Of a stretch of 64,000 nt of DNA, positions 41,360 to 50,228 are shown in pieces. The notes beneath the pieces are model-generated. The model had not been told where the DNA came from. It did no database searches and saw nothing but the letters and a program-made list of their open reading frames with translations. Where the stretch lies: positions 10,322 through 74,321 of the forward strand of contig NZ_CACSIP010000005.1 in the NCBI RefSeq assembly GCF_902705885.1, read 5' to 3'. Both the position numbers and the translations under genes were made by a program. The stretch's first letter is position 1. Every line of letters starts with the position of its first letter. The stretch comes from Mycolicibacterium austroafricanum (lineage in GTDB: Bacteria; Actinomycetota; Actinomycetes; Mycobacteriales; Mycobacteriaceae).

Positions 41360-42780
41360 GCCATGACGTGTTTGATCCGGGTGTAGTCCTCCAGCCCGTA
41401 CATCGACAGGTCCTTGCCGTGTCCCGACGACTTGAACCCGCCGTGGGGCATCTCGGCGACCAGCGGGATGTGGGTGTTGATCCACACGCAGCCGAAGTCC
41501 AGCGCGTTGGAGACCCGCAGCGCGCGGGACACGTCCTTGGTCCACACCGAGGAGGCGAGTCCGTACTCCACACCGTTGGCCCAGGTGATCGCCTCCTCCT
41601 CGTCGGCGAAGGACTGCACCGTGATCACCGGTCCGAAGATCTCCTGCTGGATCAACCTGTCCTCTTGGCGGAGCCCGCCGACCACGGTCGGTTCCACATA
41701 GAAACCGGTGTCGCCCTGGCGGTTACCTCCGACGGCGACCGTGGCGTGTGACGGGACGTCGGAGAAGAAGGACAGCACCCGCTCCATCTGGTTGACGTTG
41801 TTGACCGGTGGCACCCAAGCGTCCTCGTCGTCTGCAGGTCGGCCGAAGGTCGTCGTCGCGGCTCGGGCCTGCTCGGCCAACGCAGCGGTCAGGTCCGCGG
41901 CGATCGACCCCGACGCCAGCACCCGGGTGGCTGCCGTGCAGTCCTGCCCGGCGTTGAAATACCCGGCGGTCGCGATGCCTTCGGCCGCGGCCGCGAGATC
42001 GGCGTCGTCGAACACGATCACCGGCGCCTTGCCGCCCAACTCCAGGTGTGTGCGTTTGAGGTTGCCGCCGGCGCTGACCGCGACGGCCTTACCCGCTGCC
42101 ACCGACCCGGTGATCGCCACCATCTGCGGTGTCGGGTGGGCCACCAGGTTGGCGCCGGTCACCCGATCACCGGTGACGACGTTGAGCACCCCGGGCGGAA
42201 GATGGCGGGCCGCCAGTTCGGCGAGCATCACCGTCGACACCGGTGTGGTGTCGCTGGGTTTGATCACCACGGTGTTGCCCGCCGCGATGGCCGGGCAGAA
42301 CTTCCAGATGGCCATCATCATCGGGTAGTTCCACGGCGCGACCTGCCCGATCACGCCGACCGGCTCCCGGCGGATCCACGACGTGTGCTCGGCCATGTAC
42401 TCACCGGCCGACTTGCCCTCGAGGATGCGCGCGGCGCCGGCGAAGAAGCGGATCTGGTCGACCATCGGCGGGATCTCTTCGGCCCTGGTGACGTGACAGG
42501 GCTTGCCGGTGTTGCGGCCCTCCGCGGCGACCAGGTCCTCTGCCGCCCTCTCCACGTCGTCGGCGAAGTCGAGTAGCGCCTTCTGCCGGTGCGACGGGGT
42601 GGTGCGCTTCCAGTCCGTGAACGCCTTGGCGGCGGCCCGATAGGCGTTGTCGATGTCCTGCTCGCCGGAGATCGGCGCGCTGCCGTACCTCTCGCCGGTG
42701 CTCGGGTCGACCAGGGGCATGGTGGCCCCGGTCACCGAGTCGACGAGCTCACCGGCGATGAAGTTGCGGACAGTGGTCAT
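41347..42780 (-). CDS. Aldehyde dehydrogenase, aminobutyraldehyde type
   Basis: The 477-residue NAD(P)-dependent enzyme has the catalytic Cys in FNAGQDCTAATRV (about residue 285), the general-base Glu in LELGGKAP and the cofactor loop TGSVAAGKAV. Landmark segments such as WKFCPAIAAGNTVVIKPSD and GGFKSSGHGKDLSMYGLEDYT resemble gamma-aminobutyraldehyde dehydrogenase (PatD/Prr). It would turn 4-aminobutanal into GABA, feeding the aminotransferase gene upstream on the same strand (21-bp gap). A role as succinate-semialdehyde dehydrogenase cannot be excluded. Confidence 0.88.
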   Translation of the reverse strand: MTTVRNFIAGELVDSVTGATMPLVDPSTGERYGSAPISGEQDIDNAYRAAAKAFTDWKRTTPSHRQKALLDFADDVERAAEDLVAAEGRNTGKPCHVTRAEEIPPMVDQIRFFAGAARILEGKSAGEYMAEHTSWIRREPVGVIGQVAPWNYPMMMAIWKFCPAIAAGNTVVIKPSDTTPVSTVMLAELAARHLPPGVLNVVTGDRVTGANLVAHPTPQMVAITGSVAAGKAVAVSAGGNLKRTHLELGGKAPVIVFDDADLAAAAEGIATAGYFNAGQDCTAATRVLASGSIAADLTAALAEQARAATTTFGRPADDEDAWVPPVNNVNQMERVLSFFSDVPSHATVAVGGNRQGDTGFYVEPTVVGGLRQEDRLIQQEIFGPVITVQSFADEEEAITWANGVEYGLASSVWTKDVSRALRVSNALDFGCVWINTHIPLVAEMPHGGFKSSGHGKDLSMYGLEDYTRIKHVMAYTG

Positions 42781-42801
42781 CGGTGCGTTCCCTCGACGGT
42801 G

Positions 42802-44145
42802 TCAGCGGAGTTCGGCGAGGATGCCTGCGATCACGTCGACCCCCTCGAGCAGCAGTTCGTCGCTGATCGTCAGCGGCGGCAGGAATCGCAGCACGTTGCC
42901 GAACGTCCCGCACGACAGCACGATCACCCCTGCGCGGTGCGCGGAGGCGCACAGCTTCTTGGTCAGCTCCGCGTCGGGTTCGGTGGTGCCCGGCTCGACC
43001 AGTTCTACCGCGATCATCGCGCCGCGCCCGCGCACGTCGCCGATGCGCTCGTCCTCGGCCTGCATCCGCCCGAGCTTGTCTTTCATCAGCGCCTCGATCT
43101 GAGCCGCGCGCTGAACCAGGCCCTCGGCCTCGATGGTCTCGATGGTCGCCAAAGCGGCCGCGCAGGCCACCGGGTTGCCGCCGTAGGTTCCGCCCAGACC
43201 GCTGACGTGCGGCGCGTCCATGATCTCGGCCCGTCCGGTGACCGCCGACAGGGGCATCCCGTCGGCAATGCCCTTGGCCGAGACGATCAGGTCGGGCACG
43301 ATGCCTTCGTGTTCGCACGCGAACATAGCGCCGGTGCGCGCGAACCCGCTCTGCACCTCGTCGGCGATGAACACCACGTCATTGGCTCGGCACCAATCCA
43401 GAACGGCCTGCAGGAAGCCGTCGGCGGGAACGATGAAGCCACCTTCTCCCTGAATCGGCTCGATGATCACCGCGGCCAGGTTGTCGGCACCCACCTGCTT
43501 GTCGATGACGCTGATCGCCCGCCTGGCGGCGAGTTCGCCGTCGGTGGCCATCTCCTTGCCGAATTCGGCGTCGCGGAACGGGTAGGACATCGGCGCGCGG
43601 TAGATCTCCGGCGCGAACGGACCGAACCCGTGCTTGTAGGGCATCGACTTGGCCGTGAGCGCCATCGTCAGGTTGGTTCGGCCGTGGTAGGCGTGGTCGA
43701 AGGAGACGACGGCCTGCCTGCCGGTGTAGGTCCTGGCGATCTTGACCGCGTTCTCGACGGCCTCTGATCCGGAGTTGAACAACGCCGACCGTTTCTCACC
43801 GGTGCCCGGGGTGAGCCGGTTGAGCGCCTCGGCCACGGCGACGTATTTCTCATACGGAGTCACCATGAAGCAGGTGTGGGTGAACTTGCCGGCCTGCTCG
43901 GCGATCGCCTCGACGACCCGGGGCGAGGAGTTGCCGATGGTGGTGACCGCGATACCCGAGCCCAGGTCGATGAGCCGGTTACCGTCGACATCCTCGACGA
44001 TCCCGCCGAACGCCCGCGCCGCGTACACGGGCATCGTGTTGGCCACGCCGCGGGCGACCGCCGCACTCTTGCGGGCGATCAGCTCGGCTGACAGCGGGCC
44101 GGGAATCTCGGTGACGAGGTGGCGGCTCTGCTCGAGGGTGCTCAA
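42802..44145 (-). CDS. gabT: 4-aminobutyrate aminotransferase
   Basis: The 447-residue class III PLP aminotransferase moves the amino group of GABA to 2-oxoglutarate. The PLP Lys is in IVSAKGIADGMPLSAVTG, the cofactor Asp in VFIADEVQSGFARTG, and the phosphate-binding turn in NSGSEAVENAVKIAR. The start is TTG 44145, seven bases after an AGGAGG site; longer starts lack conservation. It matches M. tuberculosis gabT in sequence and place (next to yajC, divergent). It is followed by the aldehyde dehydrogenase gene, so putrescine or GABA nitrogen is the likely growth substrate. Confidence 0.94.
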   Translation of the reverse strand: MSTLEQSRHLVTEIPGPLSAELIARKSAAVARGVANTMPVYAARAFGGIVEDVDGNRLIDLGSGIAVTTIGNSSPRVVEAIAEQAGKFTHTCFMVTPYEKYVAVAEALNRLTPGTGEKRSALFNSGSEAVENAVKIARTYTGRQAVVSFDHAYHGRTNLTMALTAKSMPYKHGFGPFAPEIYRAPMSYPFRDAEFGKEMATDGELAARRAISVIDKQVGADNLAAVIIEPIQGEGGFIVPADGFLQAVLDWCRANDVVFIADEVQSGFARTGAMFACEHEGIVPDLIVSAKGIADGMPLSAVTGRAEIMDAPHVSGLGGTYGGNPVACAAALATIETIEAEGLVQRAAQIEALMKDKLGRMQAEDERIGDVRGRGAMIAVELVEPGTTEPDAELTKKLCASAHRAGVIVLSCGTFGNVLRFLPPLTISDELLLEGVDVIAGILAELR

Positions 44146-44487
44146 CTGGAAACCTCCTGGATGCCCGTATTGAAACGGAAGAATTCGACTGCCGCGTGCT
44201 GGTTCGAGCCTAGCCGCAACGTGCATTGATCCGTCGGCAACCGCGACTGCTCGTGCCGGGAAGATGGGTGACATGGCACAGCGGCAACGGATTTCGTCGC
44301 GCCGACGCCCGGGATCGCGAACACCGAACCACCGGCGACCCGGGTGCAGGGCCGCGGCAGCCGACCCGGGGACGCGAACGCGATGGGTCGCAATGGCACA
44401 CTGGTCAACAGCTTCTTCATAGATGCGGCCCCCACCCGCGGGTTCGGGAGCCGTGACCGCGAGACCGATACGAAAGACACGGCTGCC
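44146..44487. other. Divergent promoter region between gabT and yajC
   Basis: In these 342 bases I find no gene with a ribosome site. An open frame reaches into yajC from 44344, but its product before MDLIIFLP is Arg/Gly-rich and unlike YajC. No clear SigA, DosR, SigF or SOS motif is evident, nor a strong hairpin. Confidence 0.5.
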
Positions 44488-44841
44488 ATGGACCTGATCA
44501 TCTTCCTCCCATTGCTCATCGTCATGGGCGCGTTCATGTACTTCGCGTCCCGGCGCCAGAAGAAGGCAATGCAGGCCACCATCGACCTGCACAACTCGCT
44601 GGAGGTCGGCGACCGCATCCACACCACCTCGGGCCTGCAGGGGACCATCACGGCCCTGGGCGACGAGTACGTCGACCTCGAGATCGCCCCCGGCGTCGTC
44701 ACCACCTGGATGAAGCTGGCGGTGCGGGACCGCATCGTGGACGATGTGGACGACGCCGACGAGGTCGAGGGCGCCGGGGACGACGACTTCGAAGAGGCCA
44801 CGGAGATCACCGAGAGCCGGAACACCAAGACTGACAGCTGA
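44488..44841 (+). CDS. yajC: Sec translocon accessory protein YajC
   Basis: The 117-residue protein has one N-terminal membrane helix (LIIFLPLLIVMGAFMYFAS), then the conserved basic RRQKKAMQ and the cytosolic beta domain with VGDRIHTTSGLQGTI and DLEIAPGVVTTWMKLAVRD. The last 35 residues are highly acidic. It associates with SecDF at the SecYEG channel. It is the first gene of yajC-secD-secF. The start is ATG 44488; the ribosome site is weak. Confidence 0.93.
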   Translation: MDLIIFLPLLIVMGAFMYFASRRQKKAMQATIDLHNSLEVGDRIHTTSGLQGTITALGDEYVDLEIAPGVVTTWMKLAVRDRIVDDVDDADEVEGAGDDDFEEATEITESRNTKTDS

Positions 44842-44924
44842 CGCTCAGTCGCAGCACGTAGTCTTTGTGAGCCTCTGCGCCCTGCGCGGTACCTGACGAA
44901 CTGATCTCTAGGAGACCCTTACAC

Positions 44925-46703
44925 GTGGCATCGCCTTCGACGCCGGTGCACCCTGCCCGCTACCTGGCCGTGTTCCTGGTGCTGGTCATCGGCGCCTACC
45001 TGCTGGTGTTCTTCACCGGAAACAAAGAACCGGACCCCAAGCTCGGTATCGATCTGCAGGGCGGCACCCGGGTCACGTTGACCGCGCGCACTCCCGACGG
45101 TTCGCCGCCGACCCAGGATGCGTTGAACCAGGCGCAACAGATCATCAGCGCCCGCGTCGACGGCCTGGGCGTGTCGGGTTCGGAAGTGATCATCGACGGG
45201 CAGAACCTCGTGATCACCGTGCCCGGCAACGACGGCAGCGAGGCCCGCAGCCTCGGGCAGACGGCACGGCTCTACATCCGGCCGGTGATCCACGCGATTC
45301 CGGCCGAGGGCGCCGGTCCGCCGCAGGAAGCGCCTCCGCCCGGCATGCCGCCGGGCGCGGTCCCGGGGATGCCGCCGGGCGCGGTCCCGGGGATGCCGCC
45401 GGGCGCGGTCCCGGGGATGCCGCCGGGCGCGGTCCCGGGCGCACCACCGGCCGAAGCCCCCCCGACGCCGCAACCGCGTCCCTTCCCCGCGCAACCGGCC
45501 CCGAGCCCGTCACCAGGACCCGAGCCGGACCCGGGTGCAGGACCCGAGCCGGACCCGGGTGCGGGACCCGGGGTGCTGCAGAACGAGGACGCGCCTCTGG
45601 CGCAGCGAATCCAGGACGAGAAGCAGCTGCGGCAGAGCGGCGAGCAGGCGATCCAGATCCTGGCGATGCAGTTCCAGGCGACCCGCTGCGGGGAAGAGGA
45701 TGTACTCGCGGGCAACGATGACCCCAACCTGCCGTTGGTGACCTGCTCGGTCGACGGTGACGAGGTCTATCTGCTGGACAGCTCGATCATCAGCGGCGAG
45801 GGGATCGCCAACGCCACCTCCGGGATGGACCAGCAGCGCGGCGAGAACGTCGTCGACGTGGAGTTCAAGAGCGATGCCGGAGACGTGTGGGCCGACTTCA
45901 CCGCGGCCAACGTCGGCACCCAAACCGCGTTCGTGCTGGATTCGCAGGTGGTCAGTGCCCCGCAGATCCAGGAGGCCATCCCGGGCGGCCGCACCCAGAT
46001 CACCGGGCAGTTCACCGCAGATTCGGCGCGGGAACTGGCCAACGTGCTCAAGTACGGTTCGCTGCCGCTGTCCTTCGAGTCCTCGGAGGCCGAGACTGTC
46101 TCTGCCACCCTGGGCTTGTCTTCGCTTCGTGCGGGACTGATCGCCGGCGCGGTCGGTCTGGCGGCAGTGCTGCTGTACTCGCTGCTCTACTACCGGGCAC
46201 TGGGCCTGCTCGTCGCGCTGTCCCTGGTGGCCTCGGGCGCGATGGTCTTCGCGATCCTGGTGCTGCTCGGCAGATGGATCAACTACACCTTGGACCTGGC
46301 CGGCATCGCGGGTCTGATCATCGGCATCGGTATGACGGCGGACTCGTTCGTGGTGTTCTTCGAGCGAATAAAGGACGAGATACGCGAGGGCCGCTCCTTC
46401 CGGTCCGCGGTTCCGCGCGGCTGGGCCAGGGCGCGCAAGACGATCCTGTCCGGCAACGCCGTCACGTTCCTGGCCGCTGCAGTGCTGTACTTCCTGGCGG
46501 TCGGCCAGGTGAAGGGTTTTGCGTTCACCTTGGGCCTGACCACGATCCTCGACGTCGTCGTCGTGTTCCTGGTGACGTGGCCGCTGGCCTATCTCGCGTC
46601 CAAGTCCACGACGATGGCCAAGCCGGCCCTCAACGGGTTGGGAGCCGTCCAGCAGATCGCACGCGAACGCCGAGCGGCGGCACACGCCGCGGGACGGGGA
46701 TAG
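44925..46703 (+). CDS. secD: Protein translocase subunit SecD
   Basis: The 592-residue membrane protein uses the proton gradient to help pull preproteins out of SecYEG. Helix 1 lies at about residues 10-30 ([18 protein letters not shown]), then the large outer domain, then helices 2-6 from about residue 405. Conserved D1-D6 motifs include [11 protein letters not shown], the last-third [23 protein letters not shown] and the [10 protein letters not shown] block. The outer domain contains a 120-residue Pro/Gly-rich insertion with tandem repeats (GMPPGAVP four times, GPEPDPGA twice), which makes the protein longer than its M. tuberculosis counterpart by my estimate. GTG start. Confidence 0.95.
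   Translation: MASPSTPVHPARYLAVFLVLVIGAYLLVFFTGNKEPDPKLGIDLQGGTRVTLTARTPDGSPPTQDALNQAQQIISARVDGLGVSGSEVIIDGQNLVITVPGNDGSEARSLGQTARLYIRPVIHAIPAEGAGPPQEAPPPGMPPGAVPGMPPGAVPGMPPGAVPGMPPGAVPGAPPAEAPPTPQPRPFPAQPAPSPSPGPEPDPGAGPEPDPGAGPGVLQNEDAPLAQRIQDEKQLRQSGEQAIQILAMQFQATRCGEEDVLAGNDDPNLPLVTCSVDGDEVYLLDSSIISGEGIANATSGMDQQRGENVVDVEFKSDAGDVWADFTAANVGTQTAFVLDSQVVSAPQIQEAIPGGRTQITGQFTADSARELANVLKYGSLPLSFESSEAETVSATLGLSSLRAGLIAGAVGLAAVLLYSLLYYRALGLLVALSLVASGAMVFAILVLLGRWINYTLDLAGIAGLIIGIGMTADSFVVFFERIKDEIREGRSFRSAVPRGWARARKTILSGNAVTFLAAAVLYFLAVGQVKGFAFTLGLTTILDVVVVFLVTWPLAYLASKSTTMAKPALNGLGAVQQIARERRAAAHAAGRG
45345..45440 (+). repeat. Four tandem 24-bp repeats in secD
   Basis: The 24-bp unit beginning ATGCCGCCGGGCGCGGTCCC is repeated four times (45345, 45369, 45393, 45417) with only the last base of the final copy changed. 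It encodes MPPGAVPG in frame. Near-identity of the copies suggests recent expansion and likely copy-number variation between strains. Confidence 0.95.
45516..45563 (+). repeat. Two tandem 24-bp repeats in secD
   Basis: A second 24-bp unit (GGACCCGAGCCGGACCCGGG at its start) occurs at 45516-45539 and 45540-45563, differing only in the last base, with a partial third copy after it. It encodes GPEPDPGA. It lies 75 bases downstream of the first array in the same loop. Confidence 0.9.
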
Positions 46704-46706
46704 CAG

Positions 46707-47987
46707 ATGGCCGCCAGGCACAACCGCGGTGAGACGGCCACTTCAAGCGCAGTCGAGGCACCCGACCCCGAGCTCACGGTGAACGACGGGCCGAAGCACG
46801 GCTTCTTCGTCCGCCTCTACACCGGTACCGGCGCGTTCGAGGTCATGGGCCGGCGCAAATTCTGGTACGCTGTCACCGCCGTCATCGTCGCCATCTCTCT
46901 CGGGGCAATCCTGTTGCGGGGCTTCACCTTCGGTATCGACTTCGAGGGCGGCACGAAGGTTTCGATGCCACGTGGTGACGGGCAGGCGACCACACAGCAG
47001 GTCGAGCAGGTATTCAGCGAGACGATCGGCCGGGCTCCCGAGTCGGTGGTGGTCGTCGGCAGCGGCGGAACGGCGACGTTCCAGATCCGTTCCGAGACGT
47101 TGAGCAACGAGGAGACCGAGGAACTGCGCACGGCGCTGTTCGAGGAGTTCCAGCCGCGGGGTGCCGACGGTGAGCCGAGCAGGCAGGCGATCAGCGATTC
47201 CGCCGTCTCAGAGACCTGGGGCGGCCAGATCACCCAGAAGGCTCTCATCGCACTGGTCGTGTTCCTCATCTTGGCGGCGATCTACATCACCGTGCGTTAT
47301 GAGCGCTACATGGCGGTCGCCGCCCTGACCACGCTGGTGTTCGATCTCCTGGTCACCGCCGGCGTGTACGCGCTCGTCGGGTTCGAGGTCACCCCGGCCA
47401 CGGTGATCGGGTTGCTGACGATCCTGGGCTTCTCGCTGTACGACACCGTCATCGTGTTCGACAAGGTCGAGGAGAACACCCAGGGGTTCGAGCACACCAC
47501 CCGACGTACCTTCGCCGAGCAGGCCAACCTGGCGGTCAACCAGACCTTCATGCGTTCGATCAACACCAGCCTCATCTCGGTGCTGCCGATCGTGGCACTG
47601 ATGGTCATCGCGGTGTGGCTGCTGGGCGTCGGCACGCTGATGGACCTGGCGTTGGTCCAGTTCGTCGGCGTGATCGTCGGAACGTACTCGTCGATCTTCT
47701 TTGCCACCCCGCTGCTGGTGAGCCTGCGGGAACGCACCGAGCTGGTGCGCAAGCACACCACCAAGGTGCTCAACCGGCGCCAGGCCGCCGCGGCGAAGTC
47801 GGCCGACGCGGAATCACACATCGACGGCGAGAACGAGCGCCCCGATGCCGAGCCCGCCTCGGTCGCTACGCCGGCCGCGCCCGCGCCACTGCCACCGGAC
47901 AAGCCGGCGCCGGGTGCGCGGCCAGTCCGGCCCACCTCGAGCAGGACCGGGCGACCGTCGGGTAAGCGAAGCCCAGGAAAGCGTTAG
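46707..47987 (+). CDS. secF: Protein translocase subunit SecF
   Basis: The 426-residue partner of SecD has six membrane helices: helix 1 at about residues 50-68, then the outer domain with FGIDFEGGTKV, and helices 2-6 between about 175 and 345. Conserved motifs are VALITLV-like AVAALTTLVFDLLVTAGVYAL, LGFSLYDTVIVFDKVEEN and the NQTFMRSINTSL block. The last 75 residues are a hydrophilic Pro/Ala/Arg-rich tail ending KRSPGKR, absent from E. coli SecF. ATG starts three bases after the secD stop. Confidence 0.95.
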   Translation: MAARHNRGETATSSAVEAPDPELTVNDGPKHGFFVRLYTGTGAFEVMGRRKFWYAVTAVIVAISLGAILLRGFTFGIDFEGGTKVSMPRGDGQATTQQVEQVFSETIGRAPESVVVVGSGGTATFQIRSETLSNEETEELRTALFEEFQPRGADGEPSRQAISDSAVSETWGGQITQKALIALVVFLILAAIYITVRYERYMAVAALTTLVFDLLVTAGVYALVGFEVTPATVIGLLTILGFSLYDTVIVFDKVEENTQGFEHTTRRTFAEQANLAVNQTFMRSINTSLISVLPIVALMVIAVWLLGVGTLMDLALVQFVGVIVGTYSSIFFATPLLVSLRERTELVRKHTTKVLNRRQAAAAKSADAESHIDGENERPDAEPASVATPAAPAPLPPDKPAPGARPVRPTSSRTGRPSGKRSPGKR

Positions 47988-48001
47988 GGGCGGTAGGTCC
48001 G

Positions 48002-49663
48002 ATGACCCACCGTCTGATCCCGCGTCGCACCACCTTGCTGTCAGCGGTACTGGCAGTGGTGGGTGTGCTGGGCCTCACGTCATGCTCAGAGACCGCCGCG
48101 GACTCCATCGACTATGTCGTCGACGGGAAGCTGACCACTTACAACACCAACACCGTCGTCGGTGCGGCGTCCGGCGGCCCCGCCGCTTTCGCCCGGGTGC
48201 TGACCGGCTTCAACTACCACGGCCCGGACGGCCAGATGGTCGGCGACCACGATTTCGGCAGCGTCTCTGTGGTGGGCCGGACGCCACTGATCCTCGACTA
48301 CGAGATCAAGGCCGAGGCGGTGTACTCCGACGGCAAGCCGATCACCTGCGACGACATGGTGCTGGCGTGGGTGTCGCAGTCGGGCCGGTTTCCGTGGTTC
48401 GACGCGGCCAATCGGGCCGGATACACCGACATCGCCGCGATCGACTGCGCGCCGGGGCAGAAGAAGGCGCGGGTGTCCTTCGCGCAGGACCGCCCGTTCA
48501 CCGACTACGGCCAGCTGTTCGCCGCGACCTCGCTGATGCCGTCGCACGTCATCGCCGACGAACTCGGTCTCGGCGACGGCGGGGTGACGACGGCGTTGCT
48601 CAACAACGACGGGCCGGTCGTCGAGCGCATCGCCCAGGCCTGGAACACCCTGTGGGACCTGACCCCCGATCCGGACCTGAGTCGTTTCCCCTCGTCGGGG
48701 CCCTACAAGCTGGATTCGGTGACCGCCGAGGGCGCGGTGGTGCTGGTGGCCAATGACCAGTGGTGGGGCGCCGCACCGATCACCGGCAGGGTCACCGTCT
48801 GGCCCCGCAGCGCCGATCTGCAGGACCGGGTGAACGAGGGTGCCTACGACGTCGTCGACATCACCGCCGGATCGTCGGGCACGCTGAACCTGCCCGACGA
48901 CTACGAGCGGACCGATGCGCCGTCGGCCGGCGTCGAGCAGTTGATCTTCGCCCCGCAGGGCCCGCTGGCGGCAGTGCCCGCCCGCCGGGCACTGGCGCTG
49001 TGCACACCCAGGGACGTCATCGCGCGCAACGCGTCGGTTCCGGTCTTCGATTCGCGCCTCAACGCCGCGACCGAGGATGCCTACGGAGTGGCCGAGACCC
49101 CGCCGGAGGCCGCACAGTTCATGGCCGCGAACCCCGATGCCGCCCGCGATGCCTTGGGCGGCGAGCCCCTGACGGTGCGGATCGGCTACCAGACGCCGAA
49201 CGCCCGGCTCGCCGCCATGGTGGGTTCCATCGCGAGCGCGTGCGCACCGGCGGGGGTCACAGTCGAGGACGTCGCGGATGAGGATGTCGGACCGCTTGCG
49301 TTGCGCGACAACGAGATCGATGTGTTGATCGCCAGCGTCGGCGGCGCGGCGGGCAGTGGCTCGTCGGGTTCGTCGATCATGGACGCCTACAGCCTGCACA
49401 GCGGTAACGGCAACAACCTGCCGCGGTACACCAACGAGCGCATCGACGGCATCATCTCGACGGTGGCTGTGATCTCCGACCCCAAGGAGCTCGCCCGGCT
49501 GCTCGGTGAGGGAGGTCAGATCCTGTGGGCCGACATGCCGACGCTGCCGCTGTACCGTCAGCAGCGGACACTGGTGACGTCGACGAAGATGTTTGCGGTG
49601 AGCACGAATCCGACGCGATGGGGTGCGGGGTGGAACATGGACCGTTGGCGGCTGAGCCAGTGA
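48002..49663 (+). CDS. Family-5 substrate-binding lipoprotein (Rv2585c type)
   Basis: The 553-residue lipoprotein has a signal peptide ending LGLTSC (Cys about 28). The mature protein has the SBP_bac_5 pattern of oligopeptide/dipeptide-binding proteins: [19 protein letters not shown], then the C-terminal [27 protein letters not shown]. No ABC permease or ATPase is next to it; instead it always follows secF in mycobacteria (Rv2585c), so its transporter partner is unknown. It overlaps apt by 4 bases. Confidence 0.9.
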   Translation: MTHRLIPRRTTLLSAVLAVVGVLGLTSCSETAADSIDYVVDGKLTTYNTNTVVGAASGGPAAFARVLTGFNYHGPDGQMVGDHDFGSVSVVGRTPLILDYEIKAEAVYSDGKPITCDDMVLAWVSQSGRFPWFDAANRAGYTDIAAIDCAPGQKKARVSFAQDRPFTDYGQLFAATSLMPSHVIADELGLGDGGVTTALLNNDGPVVERIAQAWNTLWDLTPDPDLSRFPSSGPYKLDSVTAEGAVVLVANDQWWGAAPITGRVTVWPRSADLQDRVNEGAYDVVDITAGSSGTLNLPDDYERTDAPSAGVEQLIFAPQGPLAAVPARRALALCTPRDVIARNASVPVFDSRLNAATEDAYGVAETPPEAAQFMAANPDAARDALGGEPLTVRIGYQTPNARLAAMVGSIASACAPAGVTVEDVADEDVGPLALRDNEIDVLIASVGGAAGSGSSGSSIMDAYSLHSGNGNNLPRYTNERIDGIISTVAVISDPKELARLLGEGGQILWADMPTLPLYRQQRTLVTSTKMFAVSTNPTRWGAGWNMDRWRLSQ

Positions 49664-50190
49664 GCACCACAGGGGTGGCGCAGGTCATCGCGTCGCTGCT
49701 GCGTGAAGTGCCCGACTTTCCCGAGCCGGGCATCCAGTTCAAGGATCTGACCCCGGTGCTCGCCGACGCCCGTGGTCTCGCCGAGGTCAGCACGGCGATC
49801 GCCGAGCTCGCCCGCGGCGCGGACCTGGTGGCCGGTGTGGACGCCCGCGGGTTCCTGCTCGGCGGCGCGGTCGCCCTCGAGCTGGGTATCGGTGTGCTGG
49901 CGGTGCGCAAGGGCGGCAAGCTGCCGCCGCCGGTGCTCAGCGAGACCTACAGCCTCGAGTACGGCACTGCGACACTGGAGGTTCCCGCCGAGGGAATCGA
50001 GTTGGCGGGGCGCAAGATCATGGTGATCGACGACGTGCTCGCGACCGGCGGGACTCTGACCGCCACCAATCAGTTGCTCACCGCCGCGGGAGCACAGGTG
50101 ATCGGGGCGGTGGTGATGCTGGAGCTGGCCGCTCTGGGGGGTCGCGCGGTGCTCGATCCGCTGCCGGTCACCAGCCTGTACACCGTCTGA
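49660..50190 (+). CDS. apt: Adenine phosphoribosyltransferase
   Basis: The 176-residue enzyme salvages adenine with PRPP to AMP. The PRPP-binding motif is [16 protein letters not shown] as [17 protein letters not shown] (about residues 118-133). The flexible hood [20 protein letters not shown] and the N-terminal [16 protein letters not shown] are typical of Apt. GTG 49660 overlaps the stop of the binding-protein gene. It lies 38 bases upstream of rel, a conserved pairing that links purine salvage and the stringent response. Confidence 0.95.
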   Translation: MSTTGVAQVIASLLREVPDFPEPGIQFKDLTPVLADARGLAEVSTAIAELARGADLVAGVDARGFLLGGAVALELGIGVLAVRKGGKLPPPVLSETYSLEYGTATLEVPAEGIELAGRKIMVIDDVLATGGTLTATNQLLTAAGAQVIGAVVMLELAALGGRAVLDPLPVTSLYTV

Positions 50191-50228
50191 GCGGATATCC
50201 TGCGAAGAGCACAGCATCGGAGGTGAGC

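Noticed and set aside
40789..41751. 320-codon plus-strand frame covering the hydrolase remnant and the aldehyde dehydrogenase 3' end
   Set aside because: The product is Arg/His/Gly-rich with no domain, and most of it is antisense to the aldehyde dehydrogenase.
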